Shown: positions 1-7,094, counted from the first letter of the stretch. The stretch: DNA of 8,156 nucleotides from Pseudomonadota bacterium (GCA_023423935.1 JAFAEQ010000045.1:1-8156), one strand, 5' to 3'. The notes: generated by a model not told the origin, from the letters alone. A program made the numbers and translations.

Positions 1-42
1 CGCCTACCGCCTACAGCCTACAGTCTACTGCCTAGCGCCTGC
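1..42. repeat. Degenerate 7-bp tandem repeat, six units
   Basis: Read in register from base 1, the sequence splits into six heptamers: CGCCTAC, CGCCTAC, AGCCTAC, AGTCTAC, TGCCTAG and CGCCTGC. The shared core is GCCTAC (GTAGGC on the other strand), and the units decay towards position 42. The array touches the window edge, so its full length is unknown. It lies downstream of the last operon gene, outside any gene I can support. A 7-bp period does not preserve a reading frame, which argues for a non-coding repeat. Its function is unknown. Heptameric intergenic repeats are known in other bacteria (for example the STRR repeats of cyanobacteria), but I claim no relationship. Confidence 0.7.
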
Positions 43-61
43 GGCCCTTGGGCCCTGGCGC
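35..61 (-). terminator. GC-rich imperfect hairpin after the operon's last gene
   Basis: Bases 35-39 (GCGCC) can pair with 57-61 (GGCGC). Inside them, GGCCC at 43-47 can pair with GGGCC at 50-54, with a small asymmetric internal loop between the stems. The innermost pair would close only two bases, so in practice it would open to a four-base loop. The hairpin begins 7 bases past the minus-strand LysR stop codon, the right place for a transcript end or a 3' stability element. No run of T follows it on the minus strand, so it is not a canonical intrinsic terminator. The operon could instead end through Rho or beyond the window. Confidence 0.35.
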
Positions 62-68
62 TTCCTAC

Positions 69-986
69 TCAATTCGCTGCCTTCTTGACCGGCTCGCCGT
101 TCGGCACTTCGCCTGCGATCTCGAGCAGCGCCTCGTAGACGAACTGTGCAGGGCGCGACAAGGCCGGCGAGCGGCGGTGGGACAGAAACATCGGACGCAT
201 CGGTGCGATCGGCCCGAGAGGCCGCGCTTGAAGGGCACCGCTATCCAGATCCGACTGAATCGTGCCGGCCACCATGGCGCCGACACCGAGCCCGCGCCGG
301 ACCGTCTCGATGACGTTGTGGAGCGAGTCGAGCTCGACGATGACATACGGCGTGAGGCTCGCCGCCGCGAAGACACCATCGACGATCGAACGGATCGAGT
401 TGGGCGCGCGAGGCACGATCCAGGGGAGCGCCGCGAGATCCTGCAACGAGGCATCGGCAGGAATTTTCCAGCCACGCGGATACATGAGAATCACCGGCTC
501 GATCAGCACCTGCGAGCCGACGATCTGCTCGTTGTCGGGGCGCGTCGGTGAGATCGACAGCTCGATGCGGCCGGTCATGAGCAGATCGTGAAGCGCGGCA
601 CTGCCCTCCTCGCGTATCTGCAGATGCATCTCCGGATGCTGAGTGCAGACTTTCTCGATGATCGAGAACGCGAAGCGCGGAATCATCGTCGGCGACATGC
701 CGATGCTCACGGCGCCGGAGAGCGGCAACACTTCCTGATGCACGGCGTTGCGCAATTCGTCGTACTGACGAAGGATCGCCTGAGCGCGTGCGTAGAGAAT
801 GCGACCGGCCGAGGTCGGCGTCACACCCGACACGGATCGGTCGAGCAGCTTGACCTTGAGCTCCTGTTCCAGCACGGCCATCTGCTGACTGAGTGCGGGC
901 TGAGCCACACCCGTCACGGCGGCAGCGCGCGTGATACTGCGGCTGTCCACGATCTGAACGAAGTACCGCAAACGTCTACTGTCCAT
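69..986 (-). CDS. LysR-family regulator, Nac-like, last gene of the operon
   Basis: This is a 305-residue LysR-type transcriptional regulator of normal family length. The N-terminal winged helix-turn-helix spans about residues 3-62, with the recognition region near AQPALSQQMAVLE (28-40) and the typical VTPTSAG wing (55-61). The effector-binding periplasmic-binding-protein-like domain follows from about residue 91. The N-terminus (RRLRYFVQIVDSRSITRAA) resembles the Nac/Cbl/CynR side of the family. The ATG is well supported: GGAGGG at 993-998 lies 6 nt upstream, and the gene overlaps the transporter's end by 11 nt. It therefore sits in the same transcript as the catabolic genes, which suggests feedback control of the pathway or of a linked unit. 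The inducer and targets cannot be read from the sequence. LysR identity is secure; the Nac-like placement is by resemblance. Confidence 0.93.
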   Translation of the reverse strand: MDSRRLRYFVQIVDSRSITRAAAVTGVAQPALSQQMAVLEQELKVKLLDRSVSGVTPTSAGRILYARAQAILRQYDELRNAVHQEVLPLSGAVSIGMSPTMIPRFAFSIIEKVCTQHPEMHLQIREEGSAALHDLLMTGRIELSISPTRPDNEQIVGSQVLIEPVILMYPRGWKIPADASLQDLAALPWIVPRAPNSIRSIVDGVFAAASLTPYVIVELDSLHNVIETVRRGLGVGAMVAGTIQSDLDSGALQARPLGPIAPMRPMFLSHRRSPALSRPAQFVYEALLEIAGEVPNGEPVKKAAN

Positions 987-2271
987 TGCTGACCCTCCGT
1001 TCTCTGGCGTGCAGAAAGGAAATGAGCAGTGCGCCGCACGCCATCACGGCAGCGACGAACCAGATCGGGCCGGAAAACGATTCGCTGCGCCTGCGAATCT
1101 CGCCGATGACATACGGTCCGAGCATGCCGCCGAGATTGCCGATCAGGTTGATCAGCGTGATGCCCGCAGCGGCAACCGCGCGATTCAGGAACGACGTCGG
1201 AATGGACCAGAAGACACCCTGAGCGCCGCCGAGCCCGATTCCGCCAATGAACAGCAGCAGCAACGCAAACGCGCCGTGCGCCACCATCGAAGCCGCGAAC
1301 AGCGCGATCGTGCCGAGCATCAGCGCATACCCCAGATGACGGTAGCGCTCCTGCGTGAGATCCGAATGCCAGGAGTTTGCGACCATGCCGATGCCAATGC
1401 CGAGCCAGGGCAGCGCAGACAACACACCGATCGCGAGCTCACCGAGCCCGGACATTTCCTTGATGACCTGCGGCAGCCAGAACATCAGACCGTTCGCGCC
1501 GATCAAGGTGGTACACCACACGATCGCAGCCAGCCACAGCCGCTGGTCTTTCACGACGATTGCGAACGCTCCCTTGTCGTGCCGACTGGCCGGTCGGGCA
1601 TCTTCACGTTCCAGCTCGTCCTGAATCCATTGTTTCTCTTCGCTGCTCAGCCAGCGCGCGGCCATTGGTTTGTCAACAAACACCACCCAGGCGACGAGAC
1701 CCATCGCCACCGTAGCCGCACCTTCCATCAGGAGCATCCAGCGCCATCCGGGCAGATCGAGTGGATTGCTCACGCGCATGAGCCAGCCGCACAGCGGTCC
1801 GCCGATGACGACGGAGATCGGAATCGCCAGCATCGTGATCGCGATCGTATTGGCGCGATAGCGCGCCGGCATCCAGGTGCTGCAGTAATACACGATGCCT
1901 GGCGCGAATCCGGATTCCGCACACCCGAGCAAAAAGCGCAGCACGTAGAGCTGCTCGGGCGACTGCACGAACGCCATGGCCGTCGCCACGCTGCCCCAGA
2001 AGATCACGCTGCCCGTGATCCATCGCCGTGCCCCGATGCGCGTCAGCACCCAGGTGCTGGGGAACTGGCATAGCAAATAACCGACGAAGAAGAGCCCGAC
2101 CGCAAGACCATAGGCCTCGGGGGCGAGGCCCAGATCCGCGTTCATCTGCAACGCGGCGAAACTGATGTTCACGCGATCGAGCGAGCTGAGCACGATCAGC
2201 ACCACGATCGGAATCAGAACCCGCGCTCTGAACTTGGCGCTGGCGCTCGCCTCGACTGGCGTTACGTGCAC
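976..2271 (-). CDS. MFS transporter, anion:cation symporter (ACS) type, probable aromatic acid uptake
   Basis: This is a 431-residue inner-membrane permease of the major facilitator superfamily, the usual length for the ACS family (which includes the phthalate, tartrate and 4-hydroxyphenylacetate porters). About twelve hydrophobic segments are visible. The family signature LDRVNISFA (31-39) sits at the end of helix 1, and TRIGARRW (77-84) gives the loop 2-3 motif. GCAESGFAPG (116-125) lies around helix 4, and a hydrophilic central loop runs from about 200 to 240. An open frame continues upstream to 2442, but the translation there looks like out-of-frame ligase sequence. I therefore chose the GTG at 2271-2269, preceded by GAGAGGA. 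This start overlaps the ligase end by 10 nt. Uptake of hydroxycinnamates is inferred from the neighbours; a related aromatic acid is possible. Confidence 0.9.
   Translation of the reverse strand: MHVTPVEASASAKFRARVLIPIVVLIVLSSLDRVNISFAALQMNADLGLAPEAYGLAVGLFFVGYLLCQFPSTWVLTRIGARRWITGSVIFWGSVATAMAFVQSPEQLYVLRFLLGCAESGFAPGIVYYCSTWMPARYRANTIAITMLAIPISVVIGGPLCGWLMRVSNPLDLPGWRWMLLMEGAATVAMGLVAWVVFVDKPMAARWLSSEEKQWIQDELEREDARPASRHDKGAFAIVVKDQRLWLAAIVWCTTLIGANGLMFWLPQVIKEMSGLGELAIGVLSALPWLGIGIGMVANSWHSDLTQERYRHLGYALMLGTIALFAASMVAHGAFALLLLFIGGIGLGGAQGVFWSIPTSFLNRAVAAAGITLINLIGNLGGMLGPYVIGEIRRRSESFSGPIWFVAAVMACGALLISFLHARERRVSNGQ
993..998 (-). promoter_or_regulatory. Ribosome binding site of the distal LysR gene
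   Basis: GGAGGG on the minus strand stands 6 nt before the ATG at 986-984, inside the last codons of the transporter gene. It fixes the LysR start and indicates coupled translation. Confidence 0.75.
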
Positions 2272-4103
2272 GTAGTCCTCTCGAGATCGACGACATGGAC
2301 CGGCGGATCCGCAGCGTAGAGTGCCATGACGCACTCGCGGCGATGATGCAACACTGCGCGCTGATTGATCGAGCCCTTGTCCGTGATCTCTCCGTGATCG
2401 AGCGATGGCGGCGACGGCAGCACGATGGCGCGTCGCACGCAACGCGTACTGGCCGGATTTCGCCGCGCATGCTCCTCGAGCCGCTCGCGCAGCCGCTCCA
2501 TGAGCTCGGTGCTGCGTGCGAGATAGCTATGGTTCGGCTCCGTGAGACCGAGCAGATTCGCGCAGGCACTGACATCGGGAATCACGATCGCGGCTACGAA
2601 ATCCTCATCCAGACCTGCGATCACGACATCCTGCGCCATGGGCGCAAGTGCGCCGATCAGATCGGCGCGAAGCGGCCCGACGCTCACCCAGGTTCCATTG
2701 GCCAGCTTGAAGTCCTCGCCAATGCGACCATCGAACTTCAGACCGCGCGTGGGATCGGCCGGATCTATCAGGCGCACCGCATCGCCGAGTCGATAGAACC
2801 CTTCCGCATCGAATGCCTGACTCGTCAGCTCGGGCTGACGCCAATAGCCCGGCGTCACACTCGGGCTCTTCACCCGGATCTCGATCTTCTCCTCCACCGG
2901 CGCCAGTTTCACCAGCGTTCCCGATGCGGGTAGTCCGATCACGCCGCTTCGTCCCATCGGTGGTGTCGTGAAAGTCACCGAGGGCCCCGTTTCGGTCGCC
3001 CCGAGCCCTGAGAGAATCGGCGTGCGCAATCCGCGCTCGATCATCGACGCTGCATCGAGTGCGTCCCACGTGTGTTGCGCAAGCGATGCGCCGGCGAAGA
3101 AGCACGCGCGCAAGCGGCGATAGAAGGTGCGACGCAAGAGATCGTCCGACTGCAGCCGCAACGCGATCATCTCGAAGCCCTTCGGCACGTTGAAGTACAC
3201 CGTCGGTGAGATCTCGCGCAGGTTCTCGATCGTCGCTGCAACGCCTGTCGGCGTCGGCTTGCCATCGTCAATATAGAGCGTGCCGCCGTTGCTCAGCACG
3301 AGTCCCACGTTGTGGCTGCCGCCAAACGTGTGATTCCACGGCAACCAGTCGACGAGGATCGGCGGCTCCTCGAGCAGGAACGGCATCGCCTGCTGCAGCA
3401 TGGCGGCATTACTGCACAACATCCGATTCGTCGTGATGACTGCCTTCGGCTGTCCGGTGGAGCCGGACGTCAGCAGGAACTTGACGATCGTGTCTGCATC
3501 CGTGGCTGCATGACGCTCGGCGAGCACCGTTGTCGGCTCGGCCGCGAGTGCTTCGAGCGGTGTGATCGCGCGGCCCGCGAAAGGCGTGTCACCGATGACT
3601 TCGATGGCAGGATCGAGGACCGCGAGCGCCCGCCCGTAGCGATGCGTATCGAAAGCTGCGACCAGACCTGGCGTCAGCAGGCCGAGAACATACTGGAGCT
3701 TGGCGAGGTCGCCTGCCACCTGTGAGTAGGCTGGCGACACCGGGCAGTACGGAATGCCGGCCCACATCGCGGCGAACGCGAGTGTCAGATGTTCGAGACT
3801 GTTCCCCGAAAGAATCAGCAGCGGTCGATCCGCGTTCAGCTCGCGGGCGGTAAGGCCCATCGCCAGGCGCTGGACCTGCGCGAGCATCTCTCCATAAGTG
3901 ATCGAGCGCCACGACCCGCTCGCATCGCGCCGGGCCACGAGGATGCGCTGTGCATCCTGGCTTGCCCAGTGCTCAAGCCAATCGAGCATTCGTGGGGGAT
4001 ACGGCCTGATCTCACCCAACGGTCGCAGCAGCATGGCGCCGTCGGCGCGCTGCTCGAACGACGTGTCGAATGGATCCGGCGTCCACGCCGTCGCTGAAGC
4101 CAC
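2262..4103 (-). CDS. Feruloyl-CoA synthase-type (hydroxycinnamate:CoA) ligase
   Basis: This 613-residue acyl-adenylate-forming (ANL) enzyme would activate a hydroxycinnamic acid with ATP and CoA, giving the CoA thioester, AMP and pyrophosphate in the cytoplasm. The phosphate-binding loop is TSGSTGQPK (212-220). The aromatic stretch DWLPWNHTFGG (252-262) followed by GGTLYIDDGKPTP (273-285) is typical of the bacterial feruloyl-CoA synthase group. GATETGP (368-374) is the A5 motif, YRLGDA (437-442) carries the ribose-binding Asp, FDGR (457-460) is the domain hinge, and K576 in ITDKGSINQR is the expected catalytic lysine. All key residues are present. The start is a GTG with GGAGGA 5 nt upstream; the previous gene's stop is 1 nt away. 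The exact substrate (ferulate, p-coumarate or caffeate) cannot be decided here. CouL in Rhodococcus fills the same role, but I leave the symbol blank. Confidence 0.9.
   Translation of the reverse strand: MASATAWTPDPFDTSFEQRADGAMLLRPLGEIRPYPPRMLDWLEHWASQDAQRILVARRDASGSWRSITYGEMLAQVQRLAMGLTARELNADRPLLILSGNSLEHLTLAFAAMWAGIPYCPVSPAYSQVAGDLAKLQYVLGLLTPGLVAAFDTHRYGRALAVLDPAIEVIGDTPFAGRAITPLEALAAEPTTVLAERHAATDADTIVKFLLTSGSTGQPKAVITTNRMLCSNAAMLQQAMPFLLEEPPILVDWLPWNHTFGGSHNVGLVLSNGGTLYIDDGKPTPTGVAATIENLREISPTVYFNVPKGFEMIALRLQSDDLLRRTFYRRLRACFFAGASLAQHTWDALDAASMIERGLRTPILSGLGATETGPSVTFTTPPMGRSGVIGLPASGTLVKLAPVEEKIEIRVKSPSVTPGYWRQPELTSQAFDAEGFYRLGDAVRLIDPADPTRGLKFDGRIGEDFKLANGTWVSVGPLRADLIGALAPMAQDVVIAGLDEDFVAAIVIPDVSACANLLGLTEPNHSYLARSTELMERLRERLEEHARRNPASTRCVRRAIVLPSPPSLDHGEITDKGSINQRAVLHHRRECVMALYAADPPVHVVDLERTTCT
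2276..2282 (-). promoter_or_regulatory. Ribosome binding site deciding the transporter GTG start
   Basis: GAGAGGA on the minus strand lies 4 nt before the GTG at 2271-2269 and inside the last codons of the CoA ligase. It supports a GTG start 57 codons inside the longest open frame. The next in-frame Met (residue 42) would remove the first membrane helix. Confidence 0.65.
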
Positions 4104-4104
4104 G

Positions 4105-4974
4105 TCAGTCCTCCGTCAAGCCGAGCGCGCGAATCGCGTTCTGCTTCAGGATCAGATCGTGAACTTCCGGGCGAAATCCTGCTTCCTTGAAATCCTTGAT
4201 CCAGCGATCCGGCGTTATCAGCGGATAGTCTGAGCCGAACAGCATCTTGGTCTTCAACTGAGTATTCGCGTACTGCACCAGTTGCGGCGGGAAATACTTC
4301 GGCGACCAACCCGACAGATCGATGTAGACATTCGGCTTGTGCAGACACACCGACAGCGCCTCGTCCTGCCAGGGCCAGGAGGGGTGCGCGATGATGATCT
4401 TCATGTCCGGGAAATCCACGGCTACATCATCGAGGTGAATCGGATTGGAGTACTTGAGCCGCAACCCGCCGCCGCCCGGCAACCCGGTTCCCATCCCGGA
4501 ATGACCGCTGTGGAAGATCGCCGGCAGTTTGTGCTCGGCAATGACTTCGTAGAGCTGATAGGCGAGACGGTCGTTCGGGAAGAAGCCCTGCACCGTCGGA
4601 TGAAACTTGAAGCCCTTGATCACCCCGTCCTTGATGAGCCGGCGCGCCTCGCGCACACCCATCTTGCCCTTGTGAGGATCGATGCTCGCAAAGGCCATCA
4701 TGATGTCCGAGTTCTCGCGTGCAGCGTCGGCGACCTCCTCGTTCGGAATGCGGCGCGCGCCGATCTCGAACTCGGAGTCCACCGTGAACATGACGAGACC
4801 GATCTTGCGTTCGCGGTAATAGGCAATCGTCTCTGCGATGGTCGGACGCTTGCCGGTCTTGAAATACTTCGCGGACGCTTCCTCGAAGGGCTTCCACGCT
4901 TCATCCGGCTCCTGACGGCAGCTGACTTCCGCGTGCGTATGGACGTCGATTGCGACGAGCTCGCTCAATTTCAT
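4105..4974 (-). CDS. Amidohydrolase-superfamily (Amidohydro_2) metal-dependent hydrolase, CouO-like candidate
   Basis: This is a 289-residue TIM-barrel protein of the Amidohydrolase_2 group. The expected metal and catalytic residues are visible: H12 and H14 in the N-terminal DVHTH, H155 in IFHSGH, H197 in IIIAHPSW, and D249 in FGSDYP after the last strand. KFHP (123-126) is also conserved-looking. I use the ATG at 4974, which forms an ATGA overlap with the upstream stop and has AAGGAG 8 nt before it; an in-frame ATG 30 nt earlier lies inside the upstream gene. Relatives include decarboxylases and hydrolases. Between a hydroxycinnamate ligase and a beta-hydroxyacyl-CoA dehydrogenase, the best model is Rhodococcus jostii RHA1 CouO, thought to replace thiolase and thioesterase in deacetylating p-hydroxycinnamates. 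D249 would match CouO's metal-binding D257. The fold is sure; the reaction is inferred. Confidence 0.88.
   Translation of the reverse strand: MKLSELVAIDVHTHAEVSCRQEPDEAWKPFEEASAKYFKTGKRPTIAETIAYYRERKIGLVMFTVDSEFEIGARRIPNEEVADAARENSDIMMAFASIDPHKGKMGVREARRLIKDGVIKGFKFHPTVQGFFPNDRLAYQLYEVIAEHKLPAIFHSGHSGMGTGLPGGGGLRLKYSNPIHLDDVAVDFPDMKIIIAHPSWPWQDEALSVCLHKPNVYIDLSGWSPKYFPPQLVQYANTQLKTKMLFGSDYPLITPDRWIKDFKEAGFRPEVHDLILKQNAIRALGLTED
4109..4114 (-). promoter_or_regulatory. Ribosome binding site deciding the ligase GTG start
   Basis: GGAGGA on the minus strand is formed by the final Glu-Asp codons of the amidohydrolase gene. It stands 5 nt before the GTG at 4103-4101, with the amidohydrolase TGA in the spacer. 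The arrangement fits stop-restart coupled translation. Confidence 0.75.
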
Positions 4975-7094
4975 TTCTGTTGCTCCTTCTGGGAGCGTTC
5001 CCATTGGGCGATCGTCATATCGCGTTCCACCAGTTCAACCAGCAAGGGCGCCGGTTTCCAATGCATCGGGCCGAAGAGATTCGAATACTTCAACATGCCA
5101 TCCAGCAGCGTGCGCAATCCGATCGTTTCGGCGTAGAACATCGGACCGCCGCGATAGCGCGGGAATCCGTAGCCTGATGTCCACACCACGTCGATGTCGG
5201 AGGCACGCAATGCGACGCCTTCGCCCAGGATGCGGAAGCCCTCGTTCAGCAGCGGATACAGGCAGCGCTCCAGGATTTCATCCTTAGTGTGCGAACGCTG
5301 CGGAACGTTCAACGATTGCGCGCGCTCTCTGAGAATCTCGATGGCCTGCGGATCTTCGATACGCGCGCGGTTCCCCGGTTCGTAGCGGTAATAGCCTTTG
5401 CCGTTCTTCTGTCCCAGTCGACCTGCTTCATGCAAGGCGAAATCGGCCTGATAGTACGTTGGGTCCGGAGGGAACTGCGATGCATTCGCCTTGTGCACGT
5501 TGACGCCGACATCGATACCCGCCATGTCGAACACGGCGAGAATGCCCATCGCCATCCCCCACTCTTCCAGTGCGCTGTCCACCTGCTTGGGCGTGGCGCC
5601 TTCGAGCACCATCCGCTCGGCTTCACGCGCATAGCCTTCCATCATGCGATTGCCGATGAAGCCGTAGCAAACGCGCGCGAGCACCGGCGTCTTGCGCAGC
5701 GGCTTGGCGAGATCCATCACCGTACGAATGGTCTGCGGCGAAGTGAGTGACGTACGGACGACTTCGAGCAACGGCATCACGTTCGCCGGCGAGAAAAAGT
5801 GCATACCGATCACGTCTTCCGGCCGCTTGATCGAGCGCGCGATCTGCTCAATATCGAGCGTGGAGGTGTTGGTGGCGAGTACGGCACCGGGTTTTGCGAT
5901 CTCGTCCAGCTTGGCAAAGATCTGCTGCTTGAGCTCCATGCTCTCGAATACTGCTTCGATGATGACGTCCGCCTCGCCAAGCGCAGCGTATTCGAGCGAT
6001 GGCGTGATCAGACGCATGCGCGCTGCCTTGTCTTCGGCTTTCAGCCGGCCGCGATCCACCATCGTTTGATACGTGCGATCGATGTTTGCGACGCCGCGCT
6101 CGAGCCCGGCCGTGCTCGCGTCGATCAGCGTCACGGGAATGCCGGCATTCGCGAAGCAGATGGCGATACCGCCACCCATGGTGCCTGCCCCGATCACACC
6201 GGCCGATCTGATCGGCCTGGCCTGGACGTCATCGCCCAGACCCGGAATCCGCCGCGTCTCGCGCTCGGCAAAGAACACATGGACCGCACCGCGCGACTCG
6301 ACACTCTGCTTGCACTTGTTGACCAGCTCCGTCTCGTACTCGAGACCTTCTTCGAGCGAGCTGACAGCGGCCTTACGCACCGCCTCGACCGCGACCAAGC
6401 CGGCATTTCTATTCGGATAGGCTTTGCGCGCCTGCTGCGTCATGCGCTCGAAAATCTCGGGCGTTGCCGTCGCGGGATCCACCGACATGGCGCCGGTGCG
6501 TCGCGGTCCGCGGTGTTCGCGGATCAGTGAACGCGCGTACTCGATGGCCCCCGTGCGCAGATCGCCTTCGATGACTGCGTCGATGAACCCGAGCGTCTGC
6601 GCCTGTTTCGCATCGACCGGCTTCGCCGCAAGGATCAAATCGAGCGCTTTCTCCGCGCCGATCAGCCGCGGCATGCGCTGCGTGCCACCTGCACCCGGAA
6701 TGATGCCGAGCGTGACTTCTGGCAGACCGAAGCGCGTTCCCGCCGCTGCGACCCGGTAATGGCACGCGAGCGCAATCTCCAGGCCACCGCCCAGCACGGT
6801 GCCGTGCATGGCCGCGACGACCGGGACTTCGAGCGCTTCGATCGCGTTGAACAGGACGCGATATTCCGCCTCCTTCGGCGGGCCTTTGAACTCACCGATG
6901 TCTGCACCTGAGAAGAAGGTGCTGCCCTCGCACATGAGGATCACGGCCTGCACGCCTGCAGCACTCTGCAGTTCGTCGAGAGCCTCGCGAAGGCCTGCTC
7001 TTACATCGGCGGTGATGGTGTTGACGGGCGGATTGTGAACGACGATGAGCGCGAGCTCGCCGTCACGCTCAAGGCGTACGAGCTTGGATGTCAT
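4971..7094 (-). CDS. Bifunctional enoyl-CoA hydratase / 3-hydroxyacyl-CoA dehydrogenase (FadB-like fusion)
   Basis: This 707-residue protein joins two beta-oxidation activities. Residues 1 to about 190 form a crotonase fold: SGADIGEF (62-69) and GGGLE (102-106) build the oxyanion hole. E106 and E126 (in GLPEVTLG) are 20 residues apart, like the two catalytic glutamates of FadB. From about 297 comes an NAD-binding Rossmann domain with GAGTMG (302-307), then NTST (409-412), HFFSP (432-436) and GNR (481-483). H432 and E444 fit the dehydrogenase catalytic pair. The C-terminal 3HCDH helical domains run from about 475 to 690. In this operon it would hydrate a cinnamoyl-CoA and oxidise the product to the beta-keto thioester. 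An open frame continues to 7445, but the ATG at 7094 matches the crotonase start; its Shine-Dalgarno is weak (GGGGGAA, about 10 nt away). A general fatty-acid role is the alternative. Confidence 0.92.
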   Translation of the reverse strand: MTSKLVRLERDGELALIVVHNPPVNTITADVRAGLREALDELQSAAGVQAVILMCEGSTFFSGADIGEFKGPPKEAEYRVLFNAIEALEVPVVAAMHGTVLGGGLEIALACHYRVAAAGTRFGLPEVTLGIIPGAGGTQRMPRLIGAEKALDLILAAKPVDAKQAQTLGFIDAVIEGDLRTGAIEYARSLIREHRGPRRTGAMSVDPATATPEIFERMTQQARKAYPNRNAGLVAVEAVRKAAVSSLEEGLEYETELVNKCKQSVESRGAVHVFFAERETRRIPGLGDDVQARPIRSAGVIGAGTMGGGIAICFANAGIPVTLIDASTAGLERGVANIDRTYQTMVDRGRLKAEDKAARMRLITPSLEYAALGEADVIIEAVFESMELKQQIFAKLDEIAKPGAVLATNTSTLDIEQIARSIKRPEDVIGMHFFSPANVMPLLEVVRTSLTSPQTIRTVMDLAKPLRKTPVLARVCYGFIGNRMMEGYAREAERMVLEGATPKQVDSALEEWGMAMGILAVFDMAGIDVGVNVHKANASQFPPDPTYYQADFALHEAGRLGQKNGKGYYRYEPGNRARIEDPQAIEILRERAQSLNVPQRSHTKDEILERCLYPLLNEGFRILGEGVALRASDIDVVWTSGYGFPRYRGGPMFYAETIGLRTLLDGMLKYSNLFGPMHWKPAPLLVELVERDMTIAQWERSQKEQQK
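4983..4988 (-). promoter_or_regulatory. Ribosome binding site of the amidohydrolase gene
   Basis: AAGGAG on the minus strand lies in the last codons of the fusion gene, 8 nt before the ATG at 4974-4972. It favours this ATG, which shares an ATGA with the upstream stop, over the in-frame ATG at 5004. Confidence 0.75.

Noticed and set aside
1..42. CRISPR array
   Set aside because: The units are 7 bp, contiguous and degenerate, without spacers, and no cas gene is present.
1009..2073. Long plus-strand open frame of 354 codons opposite the transporter
   Set aside because: It is antisense to an intact MFS gene, and its translation is rich in Arg, His, Asp and Gln with no domain, as expected of a shadow frame in GC-rich DNA.
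2272..2442. N-terminal extension of the transporter by 57 residues
   Set aside because: The added residues are out-of-frame ligase sequence rich in Arg and Ser. The GTG at 2271 has a ribosome binding site and gives a normal MFS length.
4282..5136. Plus-strand open frame of 284 codons opposite the amidohydrolase and the end of the fusion
   Set aside because: It is the complement of conserved coding sequence and has a low-complexity charged translation and no recognisable motif.
5799..6530. Plus-strand open frame of 243 codons opposite the hydratase/dehydrogenase fusion
   Set aside because: It runs antisense to conserved Rossmann and crotonase motifs and shows no protein family features of its own.
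2262..7094. A broken beta-oxidation operon that has lost its thiolase and acyl-CoA dehydrogenase
   Set aside because: All genes are intact and tightly coupled with no scar. A cinnamate substrate needs no acyl-CoA dehydrogenase, and the amidohydrolase can account for the cleavage step.
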